DNA of 64,000 bases from Agrypnia vestita (GCA_016648135.1 JADDOH010002275.1:124001-188000); one strand, 5' to 3'; shown: positions 9,800 through 21,949, counted from the first letter of the stretch. Made by a program: numbers and translations. The notes: generated by a model not told the origin, from the letters alone.

Positions 9800-12035
9800 T
9801 TTGTCAAAATCTGAATTAATATCTTCTGTTAGTAGATATACCTTCGGTATCTTGATTGAAGAAAACATAGTTTAGGTTTTCATCCCAATTTAGGGATTAT
9901 TGTCACCGATTTTTTTTAATTTTGTGGAAACAATGTCATCATTATTTTTTTACGATCGTGTGGGATGTTTCACTGCGAGGGATTGTAGAGGAGTGACCAC
10001 TCGACATAATTATTAGACAAGAGCGCGTTATTTCGGATGTAATCTCTCCAAGTAAAGCCCTCTCCGTGTCCGTCTTGTTCGATTCGATGCGCACACTTAA
10101 ACATCTTCAGGGTGTGACGTCACGAATGTACAACAACAATAATTATTAGTTATATTTCACCTATTATACGTACATTCACGTACAAAGATTCACGTAAAAG
10201 AGCAATTAGACTATTACTCCCGATCCATGACTATTATTTGATTGAATTATTTAGATTGCAGTAATTCAGATAGACAGAATCAATTTTCTTTTTTATTCCC
10301 ATGATCATTCCATTCTACTTGCTGCATTAATATAAAACCGTGAACGGTTTCAAAGCTTTTTTTAATGCTTATGAACTGTTACAAAACAATCCAGGAAAAC
10401 GAAGAAAAAATCCGTCCCATCAACTTTTTATTATTATTATTATTGTTATTATTATGAATAATAATCACAAATTATAGAGTTTTAAATCATTTTGTCTTGT
10501 GATAATATTCATTTGCTTTTGACTTTATTGACATACGCGAATGCTATGAATCCTCTTAGTTTTAATATTTTCTCTTTTTAATTTTTTTTTTATGAAAGCG
10601 TGTGTTTTTTTTTATACAATATTATTTTCTACTTAATAGTCTTCGTCACATAAAATCCTTTAATCAACCTATCCTCAAAACTCGAATGTCATTTTTAAAA
10701 TAATACAAACCGACAGACGTCACAGGCATGTACAGTACAGTCCGATAAAATTATGGATAAAATATGGAATATAGAATAGGAAGCTGGTCAAATATTGATT
10801 AAAATATTTAGTAGCTGACAGACACGTAAAGGTAAACAAAAGCTTGTAAAAATGTGCAAAAAACCTAGTTTATAGGAAAACATGACACAAATAAACAGTT
10901 TCAAAATTTAAAAAATTACACAAAGTTATAAAGTTACAGCAAACCCTTCATTGTTGAAACACCCGACATTTTGAGATTTTTCGTTTCAAAATATGTACAT
11001 AGAACCTTACTTAAGTTACAGGGTGTAAAGTTCTGTAATAATGGGTATATTATAGAACTTTAAAATGAAATAAAATACACAAAAATTGTATTGGCTTTAT
11101 TGGAAAGATAATTTTAAGCCATTAGTGTTTAAATACAGGTTTTTTTTTGAGGTTTGTTTTTCGAATTAACAACACCTTTTCCATCAAAAGTCAATTAAAA
11201 AATGTTTAAATTTATTTTGAAAATCATGATATCGTAATCATATTTAAACACAAATGGCATAAAATGATCTTTGCAATAATTCCAATACTATGGCCGTCGC
11301 TATGATTTTTTTTATGTGTTTTATTTATTATTTTATAATGATTGTATTTCCAATTATTGTTTTATTTTATTCTAAAGTTTTATATGTCTAAAAAAACATC
11401 CTATATATAATTATATTATTCTTAATTAATATCACACAAAAAGCATCGTAATCGGTCCAGTATCATTCATCAAATAACTCGATACGTGATTAGAGAAGCA
11501 AAATAAATGCAAATGGAGTCGTGTGCGATAGACCCGAGCATTTTGACGACGAATAATGGGTATATCACAAAACAAAAAACATATTATGAACTCCATAAGC
11601 GTGAATATTCCACGCTTCGCCGCCCTGGGGGTGGCATCATGGGGGTGTTGGAAAAGTTATCAGAGCGCACAATACCATTGTCAAGTGGGTTGTCTCCGTG
11701 CCTTGATTAAAAACTTAATTGGATGGCGGTGTTCGATTGTTTCTATGGAGTCTACAAAGGGCTCGATTACTGCGACCACGGAGCCCTACTGCGAAGTTTC
11801 GTCCAATGCTTTTAGAGACTTTGTGCAGAGTAAGCCATCCCAGTTAGTGATGATGTAACTTTAACCATAGACGTCTGATAACTCTTTTATAAATAATTTT
11901 GTTATTTTGGTCAGATTTTTTTTGAGTGACTTACTATGCAGCAAATCTATTTTCAGCAAAAGATGATTCAAGTTTGGTATAATTACACAAAGTTATCAAA
12001 ATTTATACAGGACGTCTCATAGCTGGGTGCAACAA
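9800..12035. other. Unassigned; microsatellite, CRE-like site, short open frames
   Basis: An (ATT)n microsatellite lies at 10428-10457 and TGACGTCA at 10115-10122. At 11507-11858 two overlapping + frames (67 and 100 residues) span a GC-richer block, but their peptides match no family I know and they start without context. I regard them as chance frames or an eroded repeat. The rest is featureless. Confidence 0.45.
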
Positions 12036-12040
12036 CTTCT

Positions 12041-12235
12041 TCATTGAGTAGCTTGTTGGTCTTGTGGTTAGGACTCTCGCCTCGTGATCCAAAGGTCGCA
12101 GGTTCGAATCTCACTCCAGACAAGCAAGTTAGTCCTATTTTCATAGCACAAGCCTTTAGCTTAATTTGAAAATAGTAAGAATATCGATGTCACACGAATT
12201 CCGTGTTCGCATCTCTAAAAAAATAAAAAAAATTG
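12041..12235 (+). mobile_element. SINE-2, full-length tRNA-derived SINE
   Basis: Head with pol III-type boxes: TCTTGTGGTTAGGAC (A-box region) and GGTTCGAATCT (B box) near 12103. The body is TTAGTCCTATTTTCATAGCA ... GTGTTCGCATCTCT, with an A-rich tail. It is flanked by ATTGAGTAG (left) and ATTGAATAG (right), a probable 9-bp target duplication. Other copies: 31388, 59161 (minus), 21762 (minus, altered head), 24045 (body only). Confidence 0.85.
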
Positions 12236-12239
12236 AATA

Positions 12240-12905
12240 GAAAATATTATTTAAATATTAATAATATAAAGTTTTCTTTACACTTACAAGATAAGCGACA
12301 TCAAAGTTTGCATTTTTTGTAATAATCGATAAATAAATTACTTTTATGATTGAGACAATCTATTTCAAGTGATCCAGTGGTTGTCAAGTCAAGTGGCTGC
12401 TTGGTCATCTCAAAAAAAATCATATTTTTTCGGTGCACTCCCTTACGTTTTGGTAGTTAAAATTTTTTTTTTAATTTTATTGTTCGAAATGGTTCGAAAA
12501 TGGCGGCCATTTTTGTTTTACTCCTTTTTCGCATTTTCAGATATCAATGATATCCTAAATTACTCAGCACTGGGTTTTCCGAAGCTTTTCAAAAATAGTA
12601 TAGTCTAATGTAATAGTACAAATCAAAGCTCTGTTATCTTACCTTATATGCTTTTGTTCATGTACCTACTCTTTGTAACCAAAATTATTGAATTAACTAA
12701 TATGCTAATGAACAAAATTCAATTTTGGTAGGATAATTTCTCAAAGTGGGAACAGTTTGTCAGCCTCAGTTCCTATAAAAAATATCAATAGTGGATAGAT
12801 TCCTTTTTAAAAATCAAACACTCTAAATCTGAATTATTGAATTTTTTTCAATTTTTCACCTGCATTATCTCTGTTGAGGGCTCAGATAAAAAAAGACTTA
12901 TAGGA
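12240..12905. other. Unassigned non-coding DNA
   Basis: One 79-residue + frame at 12369-12608 is low-complexity and hydrophobic, with no family resemblance. Nothing else seen. Confidence 0.4.
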
Positions 12906-12910
12906 ATATA

Positions 12911-13075
12911 ATTGGCGGCCCTCGTAGCCCAGTGGGTATGTTTATGTACGACTTCTCACACCGAGGGTTCCGGGTTCGATTCCCGGTGAGGTCACAATTA
13001 ATCTATGTGATTTACTCAAGCCTGGGTGTTTCGCTTCTGTAATTGGCCCCTTGGCCCGTTGAACCGTAAATAAAA
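12911..13075 (+). mobile_element. SINE-1, full-length tRNA-derived SINE
   Basis: A-box region TAGCCCAGTGGGTA and B box GGTTCGATTCC are intact and spaced as in a tRNA gene. The body contains ACTCAAGCCTGGGTG and TTGGCCCGTTGAA, then an AT-rich tail. It matches 24315-24487 (minus) and the fragment at 9165. Mobilised in trans by a LINE, by class. Confidence 0.85.
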
Positions 13076-13094
13076 TAATTCAAATAATAAAAAA

Positions 13095-13680
13095 TAATGT
13101 AGTATTTATTTGTGGTATTTCTGTTTAGTTTGTAGAACTACATCTTTATTTTTAATGAAATTTAAAATAAATTAAATTTCAATAAACTTTATTATTAAGT
13201 TCTGCAGGTTAAGTGTTATTTTAAATATGACAGCTGTTTTGGTTTGTAAGGCCATTATCAGACAGTGGATATACCACGTTATAATCCTCTTATTTATAAG
13301 GTTTAAATTACCCTTTCTATGGATAGTTAGATATTTTCGATGAAGCCCTATATTAAGATTCTTTTTCCCAGACACTTATCATTTAAGATTTCCCGGTTTA
13401 TAAAATTCCATGTTACGCTTGATTATCAAAATTCCCCGTTTTCTGTAAGTGGTTAACTGAATTACTTTTTCAAGTGCCTCTATTTAGTTGTTATTTTATT
13501 TACACTCATGAGATTATTACATTAAATATTATTTTAATTTATGACCTTGATTTTGGGTTTCTTAAACATATTAAGAAGTGGAGACAAGATAATTTGTTGA
13601 CTATTTAATAGAGTTATATTTGGATCATTTGCGCGTTTATTAATTTCAAGTTGTTAAAGTAAATCAATATATCAATTTAT
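13095..13680 (-). mobile_element. Penelope-like element family B, remnant
   Basis: The minus strand from 13680 carries the end of the endonuclease frame (LEINKR-like, matching 32235-32300) and then the terminal region: CTGATAATGGCC ... and GAAACAGCTGTC-like at 13225-13265. It matches both arms of the 31735-32785 inverted repeat and the fragment at 39745-39965. Coding potential is lost. Confidence 0.6.
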
Positions 13681-13695
13681 ATATATATATATATA
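13678..13695. repeat. (AT)n microsatellite
   Basis: About nine TA units at the edge of the Penelope-like fragment. Confidence 0.8.
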
Positions 13696-13930
13696 AAGAA
13701 ACCCGTGTTTCCCAACCCGCCAAATTTTCTCCACAACCACCCACCGGTGGTTATGGTGGTGGATAGCCCTAGGTGTCACATCAAAAATATGCGAGTTTGG
13801 CGGAGGTGGCTGTGCGTGGGTGGGAGTTGGTGACAAAAATGTGCTTTCTAGCACGTTGTTTTGTTATGGGAAGGCCGAAAATGCTTCAGATTGTTTCAAA
13901 ATAGGCGCGCCGACTATGTCTGTGAGTCAA

Positions 13931-14120
13931 GAAGGTTCCGGAAAAACCTGCTCTAGAAAGTTCTAAAGAAGGAAGGAGAAGGTTCTAGAAAATTCCCGAA
14001 AGTTCTGTAAGGTTCTAAACTGAGTGGCGGAATGTATCGGTGTGTCTAGAAGGTTCCTTACATTCGATAAATTTCTTGAAAGTTCTGGAAGGGAATGTTC
14101 TAGAAGGTTCGCGAAAGTTC
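13931..14120. promoter_or_regulatory. Dense heat-shock-element (HSF-binding) array
   Basis: GAA and TTC triplets recur every 5 bases in alternating orientation, the exact form of heat shock elements. Units in phase: 13931, 13936, 13941; 13956, 13961; 13978 to 14013 (eight units, the one at 14008 is TAA); 14049, 14054; 14063 to 14118 (twelve units, 14068 is TAA, and the phase flips once at 14093). A sample is TTCTAGAAAATTCCCGAAAG. Typical hsp promoters carry three to five units per element. The array lies next to GTGCGAAGCCGCGCGGGC (14157-14174), a repeat-terminal word of lepidopteran type, so it is probably carried by a mobile element. Binding is inferred. Confidence 0.65.
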
Positions 14121-14189
14121 TATGACGATCCAAACAGTGTACTAAAAATCTACGCGTGCGAAGCCGCGCGGGCACCGGTAGTTCATTCT

Positions 14190-14930
14190 AAAACATTCGT
14201 TTTCTCCATTTACAGCTGTTAGCTCGTTATTACCGAGCGGGACTCTGCGCTGAGACCCTGTGTTAATCATTTGATTCGATGGTCCACTTTTCACAGCAGT
14301 TGAATACTATACATTTATTTACTATTGCGTGTTTCCTTTGCAAACCCATTTATTGGTGTAGACCAACCAGTTGAGAGCCTGGAGACGGAGCCTGTACCAA
14401 TAACAGGGCTGAAATTTATTATATTTAATAAATGTTCCCCCACATACTGCCATGAACACTGAATAGAGTACAAAAGACCCTTCCATTAATTTAGAAATAA
14501 GATATGTTTTAGTCTATTTGCATTCCAGGAAATACGATGTAAAATTACGATACGAGATGTTCACAAATTGTCTCCTATATAGGAATAATCTCAAAGACGT
14601 CACGGAACTGTCAGTAATTTCGTCATGAGTTAAGGGCCGACTGTTCGATTATGGTCTAAAATTAGCTCCATTCATGAGTTCCTGGGTGTTCTGAAATGAG
14701 TTCGGTAAATATACATTTAGACTAATCTAGTTCTCGCATGTCCTGGTTCATTTGAGATAATGTCCTGGATGCGTGTGTCCCGTATCTAGGTTCACGGAAG
14801 GGCAGGACTAATTCAATCTTCATTCTCTAAAACCAATTTTAACGAGCCTGATCTCCGCTCGTTCTCCGATACATGACAATGCTCTTAATGTCGATCTATC
14901 ATTCTATTATTAACATTTGTTCGTTAAAAC
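14190..14930. other. Unassigned non-coding DNA
   Basis: No ORF, repeat or motif that I can support. Confidence 0.45.
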
Positions 14931-15467
14931 TGAATATTAATAATTCTTTCAAAAAGAGCAAAATGATATTGTGGTGACGTTATTCATATAATTAATAAAA
15001 ATGTACTTTGTTTTCACCATTTATATACTGAATATATCAATTTGTTTCAGGGCCAATGGTCCCTTCGTCAGGATATAATATATTCTAATAAATAAAATAT
15101 TGAAGTATATACAAAAATAATATATTGGAAATGAATAAGTTTTTGTGTAAAATTTGTAAACCATTATTAATATAAAAAGAATTATCCGTAACCAAAAAAT
15201 GATTGGCAAATTTGGAAAAATTATTATTGATTCTTAATTAAACGCCGAATTATTTATTCAATTTCCATATATTTATTTTTTATATTTTCGCTGTCTATAT
15301 TTGGATTTTTAATTTGTTGGTATATATTGTATCCTGACGAAGGGACCATTGGTTCTGAAACATTTTGATATTTTCGATATATAAATGGTGAAAACGATGT
15401 ATATTTTAATTAATTATGTCACCACAAAATCATTTTGCTCTTTTTGAAGAAGTGAATATTAATAATT
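14931..15467. mobile_element. Penelope-like element with inverted ends and 15-bp target duplication
   Basis: The direct repeat TGAATATTAATAATT at 14931-14945 and 15453-15467 flanks a 507-bp insertion. The insertion has inverted ends of about 140 bases (AAAAAGAGCAAAATGAT ... at left, reverse complement at right). Each end carries the stem CTGACGAAGGGACC / GGTCCTGAAAC-like. The centre on the minus strand gives FANHFLVTDNS and LQILHKN, the tail of a GIY-YIG endonuclease (15220-15110). This is a deleted, fold-back form; the exact flanking repeat argues for a single insertion event. Confidence 0.75.
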
Positions 15468-15469
15468 AT

Positions 15470-17795
15470 TTTGTACTCATTTTATATAACTAGTGTTTAT
15501 GTTAGTATATTTTATTAAATAGCGAAGGATTAATGCGAAGAATTTTCGTAACAAACTGCTTCATCCATTGTCTAGAATTTTAAGTTTTCTACCGTATTGT
15601 ATCTATATCTACAAATATGTATAAACATTGCTTTTGCTGAGTTGGATCTATTTCCGTATTGATTAATTACCACAAAAGCTTATAATAAATAACCAACGTC
15701 TTGCTAAGAAAAATAGTTTATCTTTTCAAAACAATCAGTAATTAATTAATCAGAACAGAAGGAAATTTATAAAAAAACTTTACATCGAGCGCTTAGTAAA
15801 ACAAAAATTTATCTTAAAATTATTTATTATCAGTTTTCAAGTTCGTTTGAAGATTGAGAATAAATGTTTAGCTAAAAGTAATGGAAGAACCAGACTGAAA
15901 AATTAATAAACATTGTATCAGTTGATGGTGATATAAATCTTTGTTTTATAACGCCATCAAATCAATAAAAACCTACATTATATTCCTATAAGTGCACAAA
16001 TTAAAATTTTCAAATCGTTGTTTTTATAAATTGACATTTTTGTTTTCTGTTTGAAAAATTTTCCATTAGAACAATAAGATCACATTTTCACCTAATTCAA
16101 ATATTTCAAAGAAAATCACTTCACTACAATGAATCATTTCCTTTCAAATTTTTTTCTTGAGGACTTTGAGATATTATATTTAAGAGTGGCAAGCAGTGCT
16201 TTTTCCTCGGCAAGTCTGAAGGTCTTGAATAGGGATGCTGATATATTTTCCTAGTAGCTGTTGGGGTTCTTCCGAAACCAGGAAACCTCTTTAGGTTTTC
16301 ATCTTGCTGTGAGATATGATAAAAAAACTGCATAATTTGTTATACGTTCAAATACAAATATACGAGTAAAGTCGTTTCTCTTATCGACAATTTTTGTTTA
16401 TTATTCTTCTTCCTTTCGTGTGATGGCTATCCTATTTTTATTTTATTACATTTTTGATGAAACGCCACAGAAGTGGCACAAAATTCAACGTCAAATCCCA
16501 ATTACAAGTACCTTCGGCCTGCATGTAACATGCATGTATTTAATTTATCAATGCAATGGACAATTTGCATTCATCCTGCACAGGTTTACAGTGCAAGTAA
16601 CTAGCAAACAAAATAAAATTGGTTACAATTATTGATACAGAGTTACATAAACGTTGCAAAAACATTGCACGACTGTTGCGGTATTTATGTCTAAAAAAAT
16701 TATAAATATAAAATTAATATTATGCGTGCTAGGGGTTTAGGGTATTGTAAAGTAAATGGATATTGTGTAGGAGTGACTTTTTTTGACTAATGATGATAAG
16801 GTTTCTGCAAAGATACCAGTATCAATGTTAGAGGTAGTGCAAAACATATTATATTCTCGTGATGGGAGAAAAATGACCAACATTATTAAGATGTTTATTT
16901 ATTTTAAAGAAATCTGGGTTTTTTATACGCGTTTCAACATTAATGGCAGATAAAGAAGGATATTTTTTTGCGTTTCTAGAAGACTTTTCAATTCTCTTTT
17001 GCCTAGAAACTGTGTATCGCAGTCAAACGTGAGCACTGGAGGTATGCATTGATTGAACAATTCTCGTTTTAGACGGGGTAGAAAATTATGAAAAATCATG
17101 CACATGCATGCATTCCACCCCAGACCTCAACCCTTATGCGAATATATGCAATTTCGTCGATCTACGGAACACGAAACACGTGTCTCTAGCGCCATATTTC
17201 GAAAGCGACAACCTTTTTTCTCCTTCGTTTTAACCGTCCACGACTCTGCACCATGCAAGAATACGGAGAGCACCGACACGCCAAGTATTTATTTACAACC
17301 GGTACTAAACATTTATGAGTACAAGTTAATTATTGAAGAGAAAGAATTGTACTGCGGGCCGCCGCCGCTGTGAAACAGGGTTGACCCAATTACTTTATCG
17401 ATTCTCTTAACGGAAGGCCCATATGGACCGGTCTGAAGTTGAAAAGTCAAACTAATTATTTGATGGACGTCTTCATTAATTGAGTAATTTCCTACTCTCT
17501 CCGAGTCGAAACTGATGGTATATGAAAGCGGAATAATAAAATTACTCATCCTTGACCAGAATTTCAAAATCTGTTCGATTACTCCGTGCACAAGATAATA
17601 TTGGGGAACCATTTTTCCTTCCTTGCATTTATTTTAAAGATCAAAAGTTTTATTTAATTTTCCTGTTTGATAGGGAGAGAGTATCAGCTACGAATTGAAG
17701 GGAAAGAGTAGGGATTGGAAAGGGAACAACTTAAAATTGTACTATTAGATAAATTAACTTTTTTGATTATTTAGTACCACTTGTGAAATACCAGT
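15470..17795. other. Unassigned non-coding DNA, about 2.3 kb
   Basis: Short frames at 16124-16333 (minus), 17098-17373 (+) and 17313-17612 (minus, 99 residues) show no domain or family that I recognise and lack start context. The segment 17095-17620 is GC-richer than its surroundings and could be single-copy sequence. Confidence 0.4.
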
Positions 17796-17799
17796 AGGC

Positions 17800-18345
17800 A
17801 ATGAATGTTTGGAGCAACTTTGTGCATTTGGGAAGTGTGTTCGACAGAAGAGGGAAGGCTGAGAAAGCTATCGAGAGGAAGGTGACTGCGCTTTGAATGC
17901 AATGATTTCTTATAGAAATATGTCGAGGCCAGACTAGCGGTACACAATGGAATACGATATGGTACATGGGATCTGGCGGAAGAGGAACGATAGTAGACTA
18001 AATGCGGTAGAGATGAGATCACTTAGACGTATGTGTGAAAATCCATTTATGATAGGGCAAAAAATGAAAATGTTAGGAAAGAATGTAAAGATAATCTTAG
18101 CATAGTCGATAGAATGAAAGGGTCGCTCAGGTGGTTTGGGAATGTTGAGCGAATGAATGAGAAAAGAATGGTAAGAAAAATAATGACGCAAGTGTTGATG
18201 GCATCAGAAAGAGAGGACGACTGCGGAAGACGTGGCACGACCAGATTATAGCAAAAGTGGAATGCCAAATTAGAAGAATATGAATAAGTTCTATCCTCTC
18301 TCCCTACTCCCGCGGGGAAACGGCGTACGGTAAATAAGTTAGTAA
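17800..18345 (+). pseudogene. LINE reverse transcriptase 3' remnant (RTE/BovB-like type)
   Basis: The + strand reads, with frameshifts, FGSVFDRRGKAEKAIERKV, then LNAVEMRSLRRMCENPFMI and SIVDRMKGSLRWFGNVERMN, and KRGRLRKTWHDQI-like. This order (thumb region, LRWFGHVERM, GRPRKTW) is the stretch after the catalytic domain of a common insect non-LTR retrotransposon. The tail TCTATCCTCTCTCCCTACTC ... CGGGGAAACGG matches the 3' ends at 25365 and 38640. Several frame breaks; inactive. Confidence 0.75.
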
Positions 18346-18349
18346 GTAA

Positions 18350-19685
18350 GTAGTCTTTGATTTTTATTATTTTTGTTTCAATTATCTCTATTGCTTTTTA
18401 AATATTATTTTTACGTAAAATAAATTGAAGTATGGTCCCTAAATTCCTATTAAAATTATGATTAAAATTAATTAAATGTTCACAAAATCCAGCGCCATGC
18501 AATGATAATAATGGTTTGGAGAATATGGGGAATGCAGTACAATTTTTCATCATAGCGCATAAATCTTTTCCCCGGCGACTTCGTGCGAAAATAGCTCGTT
18601 CCTTTAATCAACCCTGGTGGTGCCTGAAGTAATGCATCCATTGTATGTTCGATGTGCCATATTTGTACATAGAGATTATTAATTATCTTAAAATTGAAAT
18701 ACTTCTTTGACATTGTGTGGTGCGTATTATTTATACATGACTCTTTAATTATTCGTTTGTAATCTAAAAAGATTGTATGCATGTACAAAATGTATTACAT
18801 CAATAAATATTAAATAAATAAATAATAGGTCTCAGCAGTAAATGTTAAGCCTCTCTCTTTTATTTATAACCAGGTCTTCCTGAATGTGATGCAGCTTCAT
18901 GGTAATTTTTTTTAAACTACTTCTGTGTAGTTCGTTCTTTGAGCATTTCCTCTAAATGCTTAGCCAACGTTATGATATACCCTTGTAACCCTTCATTAAA
19001 TTTCAAGTTCTTAAAATAAACATGCTTGCTGCTCGCATTAAACTTAATTTAAAAAAAAAACATTTTTAAAGGCCGAAAAATCACAGTCCAAGAGATAATG
19101 CCACGACTGTGTGCTCCAATGAACTTCAACAAGCCTCGACCAACTTTTTTGGCCCCTTGATATATTCGGCGAATAGTTATTTGGCAGATTACCTGTACAT
19201 GGTAATATAGTCTCACAAAATACATAAAAGCATTAAGCATTCTAAGAAATAATGGTAAATATATAATATTGAATTTTTGCGAGAATCGAATTCGCGGTAA
19301 TTAATACCATGGTTAAATGACACCATTAAAAATTTATTTTAATTTGATATGCGCAAATAAAAAAAGTGTACGTGGTATGTATTTTGAGTATTTTGTTACA
19401 CATTAGCAGTTTGTATGGCCTTAATTAGGTTAATTTTTTATTGAACGAGCAATAATATAGTATGGTGTGTATTGACAAGGAAACTCATCAAAACTTGCCT
19501 GAAAAAATCAATAACGTTGACATAACGATTGTATATAAGTATACATTTGCACGATGCATATTTCATATAATATTTCAACAACATTCTTTCCACAACACGA
19601 CGGTAAAAAAAATCTGCTCACTCAATTGAAAATTCAAGCAATACATGATTTAATATCCTTCAAAGATTTGGCAGTTACTTGGCGG
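18350..19685. other. Unassigned non-coding DNA
   Basis: A minus frame of 102 residues (18480-18788) and one of 63 (19049-19240) resemble no family known to me. An AATAAATATTAAATAAATAAATAA-like run near 18800 could be a LINE tail. Confidence 0.4.
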
Positions 19686-19689
19686 TGCA

Positions 19690-19950
19690 ACATTTTAATT
19701 AAAAATATGATTTTTATTTCAACTTTGTACTGCACACACCATACGAGTTATTAATTACTACTATAGTTTCGAGAGAAGCAGTCCTTCTCATGTAGGTATA
19801 GTTAATAACTATTCATATTACTATTAACAACTATTAACTATACGAGATGATGAGAGGGACTCCTTTTCTTGAAACTTTAGTAGTAATCAATAACTCACAT
19901 TATGTGTGTAGTATCTACAAAGTTAAAATGAAAATCATATTTTAAAGGAC
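19690..19950. repeat. Fold-back MITE with arms over 110 bp
   Basis: The left arm from about 19695 (ATGATTTTTATTTCAACTTT ... GAGTTATTAATTACTACTA ... CTTCTCAT) returns inverted from 19845 to 19945. The centre is a second small palindrome (TATAGTTAATA ... TATTAACTATA). Non-coding. The 66-residue frame at 19554-19754 runs into it and is not a gene. Confidence 0.75.
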
Positions 19951-19959
19951 ATGATTTAT

Positions 19960-20335
19960 TTAGTTACGTGTAGGCATCTTAGATAGGTGAATAAATAAAA
20001 TAATTTGTGAATCGGTATTTAGATGGTGCCTACCTTATAATTGTCTAATTCATAAATCATGTATACATACATATACATAAAGTACAATGCCAATTTAACT
20101 TATATTATATATAATGAAATATTAAAATGTCAAAAATGATTATATGTAATACAGCTATAATCCGTCTAAAATGATGGACTTTTTGTGTTTGAATTTCAGA
20201 TTTAATTTTCGCAACAAAATATATTGCGAAATCAATCTAAAATGTAAGCAAATTAGACGAATGAATTCACTGTCCTTGTTAATCCAAATGACCTATGAGA
20301 TCTCTAATTGCTGAAATTCTATTTAATTTGCTTTA
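19960..20335. other. Unassigned; faint ACTAGC-type head
   Basis: ACAGCTATAATCCGTCTAAAATGATGG at 20150-20176 resembles the head at 2168 but is diverged. Otherwise nothing seen. Confidence 0.35.
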
Positions 20336-20339
20336 GTTT

Positions 20340-20830
20340 TCCACTAAGAGAGAGGTGTAGGCAGAAAGGATAGAACGCCATACTTTTCTGTCCTGGCACA
20401 TAACTTTTGCCTTATCCACTTTCATACTTCTTCTGTTTTTTTTTTCTTCGGTTTTTGAACCTTTTAACAGAGCCATCTTCCAAAATTTGATTGATATGCC
20501 AAGGCTTTCTGACCTGTTTCCGCTGCCTTCTCATTTGCCTCATAATTTTTTTTACGGTCCTTACCTCGCTCATCCGTTCCACATGTCGAAACCATCTCAG
20601 GAAGTTTTTTTCAGCATTAATTCGGCAGGACTTCTAATTCATTCACTCTCCACTCTATCGTACAAATATTTTGCACACATACATCCGAGCAACCGCATTC
20701 TACCACATTCAGTCTGTTTTCGTTTTTTTTTGCCTATTGCACTTCTAATTCGTTCATTCTGTATTCTATTGTACAAAAATTTTCCACGTCCGGCGTTTAT
20801 GCGACCGCATTTAGTATACTTTTGTGCCAA
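20340..20830 (-). pseudogene. LINE reverse transcriptase 3' remnant
   Basis: The minus strand translates to MVSTCGTDERGKDRKK-type shadow frames; in the correct frame it reads FRHVERMSEVRTVKKIMRQM and WHINQILEDGSVKR. This parallels LRWFGNVERMNEKRMVRKI at 18120-18180, so it is the same LINE type. The 3' end (20405-20340) holds remnants of the conserved tail. The long + frame at 20487-20849 is its antisense shadow. Confidence 0.65.
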
Positions 20831-20949
20831 AATCCCAATTAAAATTTGACTATCGCGAAATCGCGTTTTGTGTTTGAACAGCGCCATCTGGTAGCGCTAG
20901 TAACGGACATTGTTACATAGTTGATTATGTATTTTGATGATTTAATTTT

Positions 20950-21760
20950 TTCATTCCTTCCTGATGACTTCTTCCTCTCTGGCCTTCCACCTTTTCAATC
21001 AAGGTTTCTTCCGATTTTGAAGGATGCGTCTCCAACAGTTACATAGTGGATGATCTATGAATTACGAATCCTTAATTGTTATTACAGAATTGGAACATTA
21101 ATGCTCTCCGGGGGATTTTAAGCATTCACTATTATTATAGTATATATTATACCGAGATTGAGTGTACTTATTAACCATTTTTTTAAGTATATTACATCTG
21201 CAATATACAGTTTTAAATCTCCGAGTTTTTTTGTACTCACGTCGATAAATATTCCCTCTCTTCAGCACGTGCAGATAGATCTCCAAGCTTTTTGCCGACG
21301 TAAATCAATTATACCCGACACCGAGACGCGTCTGTTTTTATCTGCCGCGCAGCATCCAGCATCCATCCATCACTCGTCAATAAGATGGAACTCGACAATT
21401 TGCTCCAGCCGCCTTCGAGCGCGTTAGAATAGCGGATGTCTTTATCAAACGCTCGATTCGCAAAGTGAGAATTGATACGCCCGTGGCGCAGAATTTAAAG
21501 TGTTTAAATTGAAATTTATCAACAATGCTGCTGCCTCTCTACATGTTATTTTAAAATAAATTACAAGAAGTGTTTATAAAGATATACAGAAAAAATCTTT
21601 GGTTACCACTAGGATAGGATACTGACTCGAAACATCCGGAACAATATTGCGTCAACGATTTCGATATTATATCCATTCAAAATTACAAAAAAAGTTTGAA
21701 ACTATTTATTTCTCTACGCAATTAATGCAATCTTTCATAAATGATACTAATATATCTTTA
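20950..21760. other. Unassigned; GC-richer patch at 21260-21430
   Basis: The patch is crossed by an 89-residue + frame with no recognised domain. It could be single-copy conserved non-coding DNA, but this cannot be told from one sequence. Confidence 0.35.
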
Positions 21761-21761
21761 T

Positions 21762-21942
21762 TATTTTTTCTGAAATAGAGCTGCGTACACGGAATACATA
21801 AATATTTTTAAACTAAGGTAAACTCTTGTGATATTAAAATAGGCTAATTTGATGGTCTCCTGGTAAGGCTCGAACCGCCGACCACTGGATAACTGGGCAA
21901 GTGACTGAGACTTCCACCAGACTAAATTTCCATTGATTATAC
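21762..21942 (-). mobile_element. SINE-2 variant with a different tRNA-like head
   Basis: On the minus strand the head has TAGTCTGGTGG (A-box region) and GGTTCGAGCC (B box), unlike the SINE-2 head at 12041. The body (CCTATTTTAATATCACAAGA ... TTCCGTGTACGCAGCTCT) is clearly SINE-2. This suggests head exchange or a subfamily. Confidence 0.65.
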
Positions 21943-21949
21943 CTATAAT

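Noticed and set aside
11556..11858. 100-residue + frame as a gene
   Set aside because: No domain, an overlapping alternative frame, no splice or promoter context, and no resemblance to a known protein.
12905..13000. Genuine tRNA gene
   Set aside because: The A and B boxes are intact, but a SINE body and tail follow and a second copy exists at 24315. It is a tRNA-derived SINE.
13963..14175. 70-residue minus frame over the heat-shock array as a gene
   Set aside because: The frame is created by the 5-bp periodic GAA/TTC pattern and has no other support.
20487..20849. 120-residue + frame as a gene
   Set aside because: It is antisense to LINE reverse transcriptase sequence read on the minus strand.
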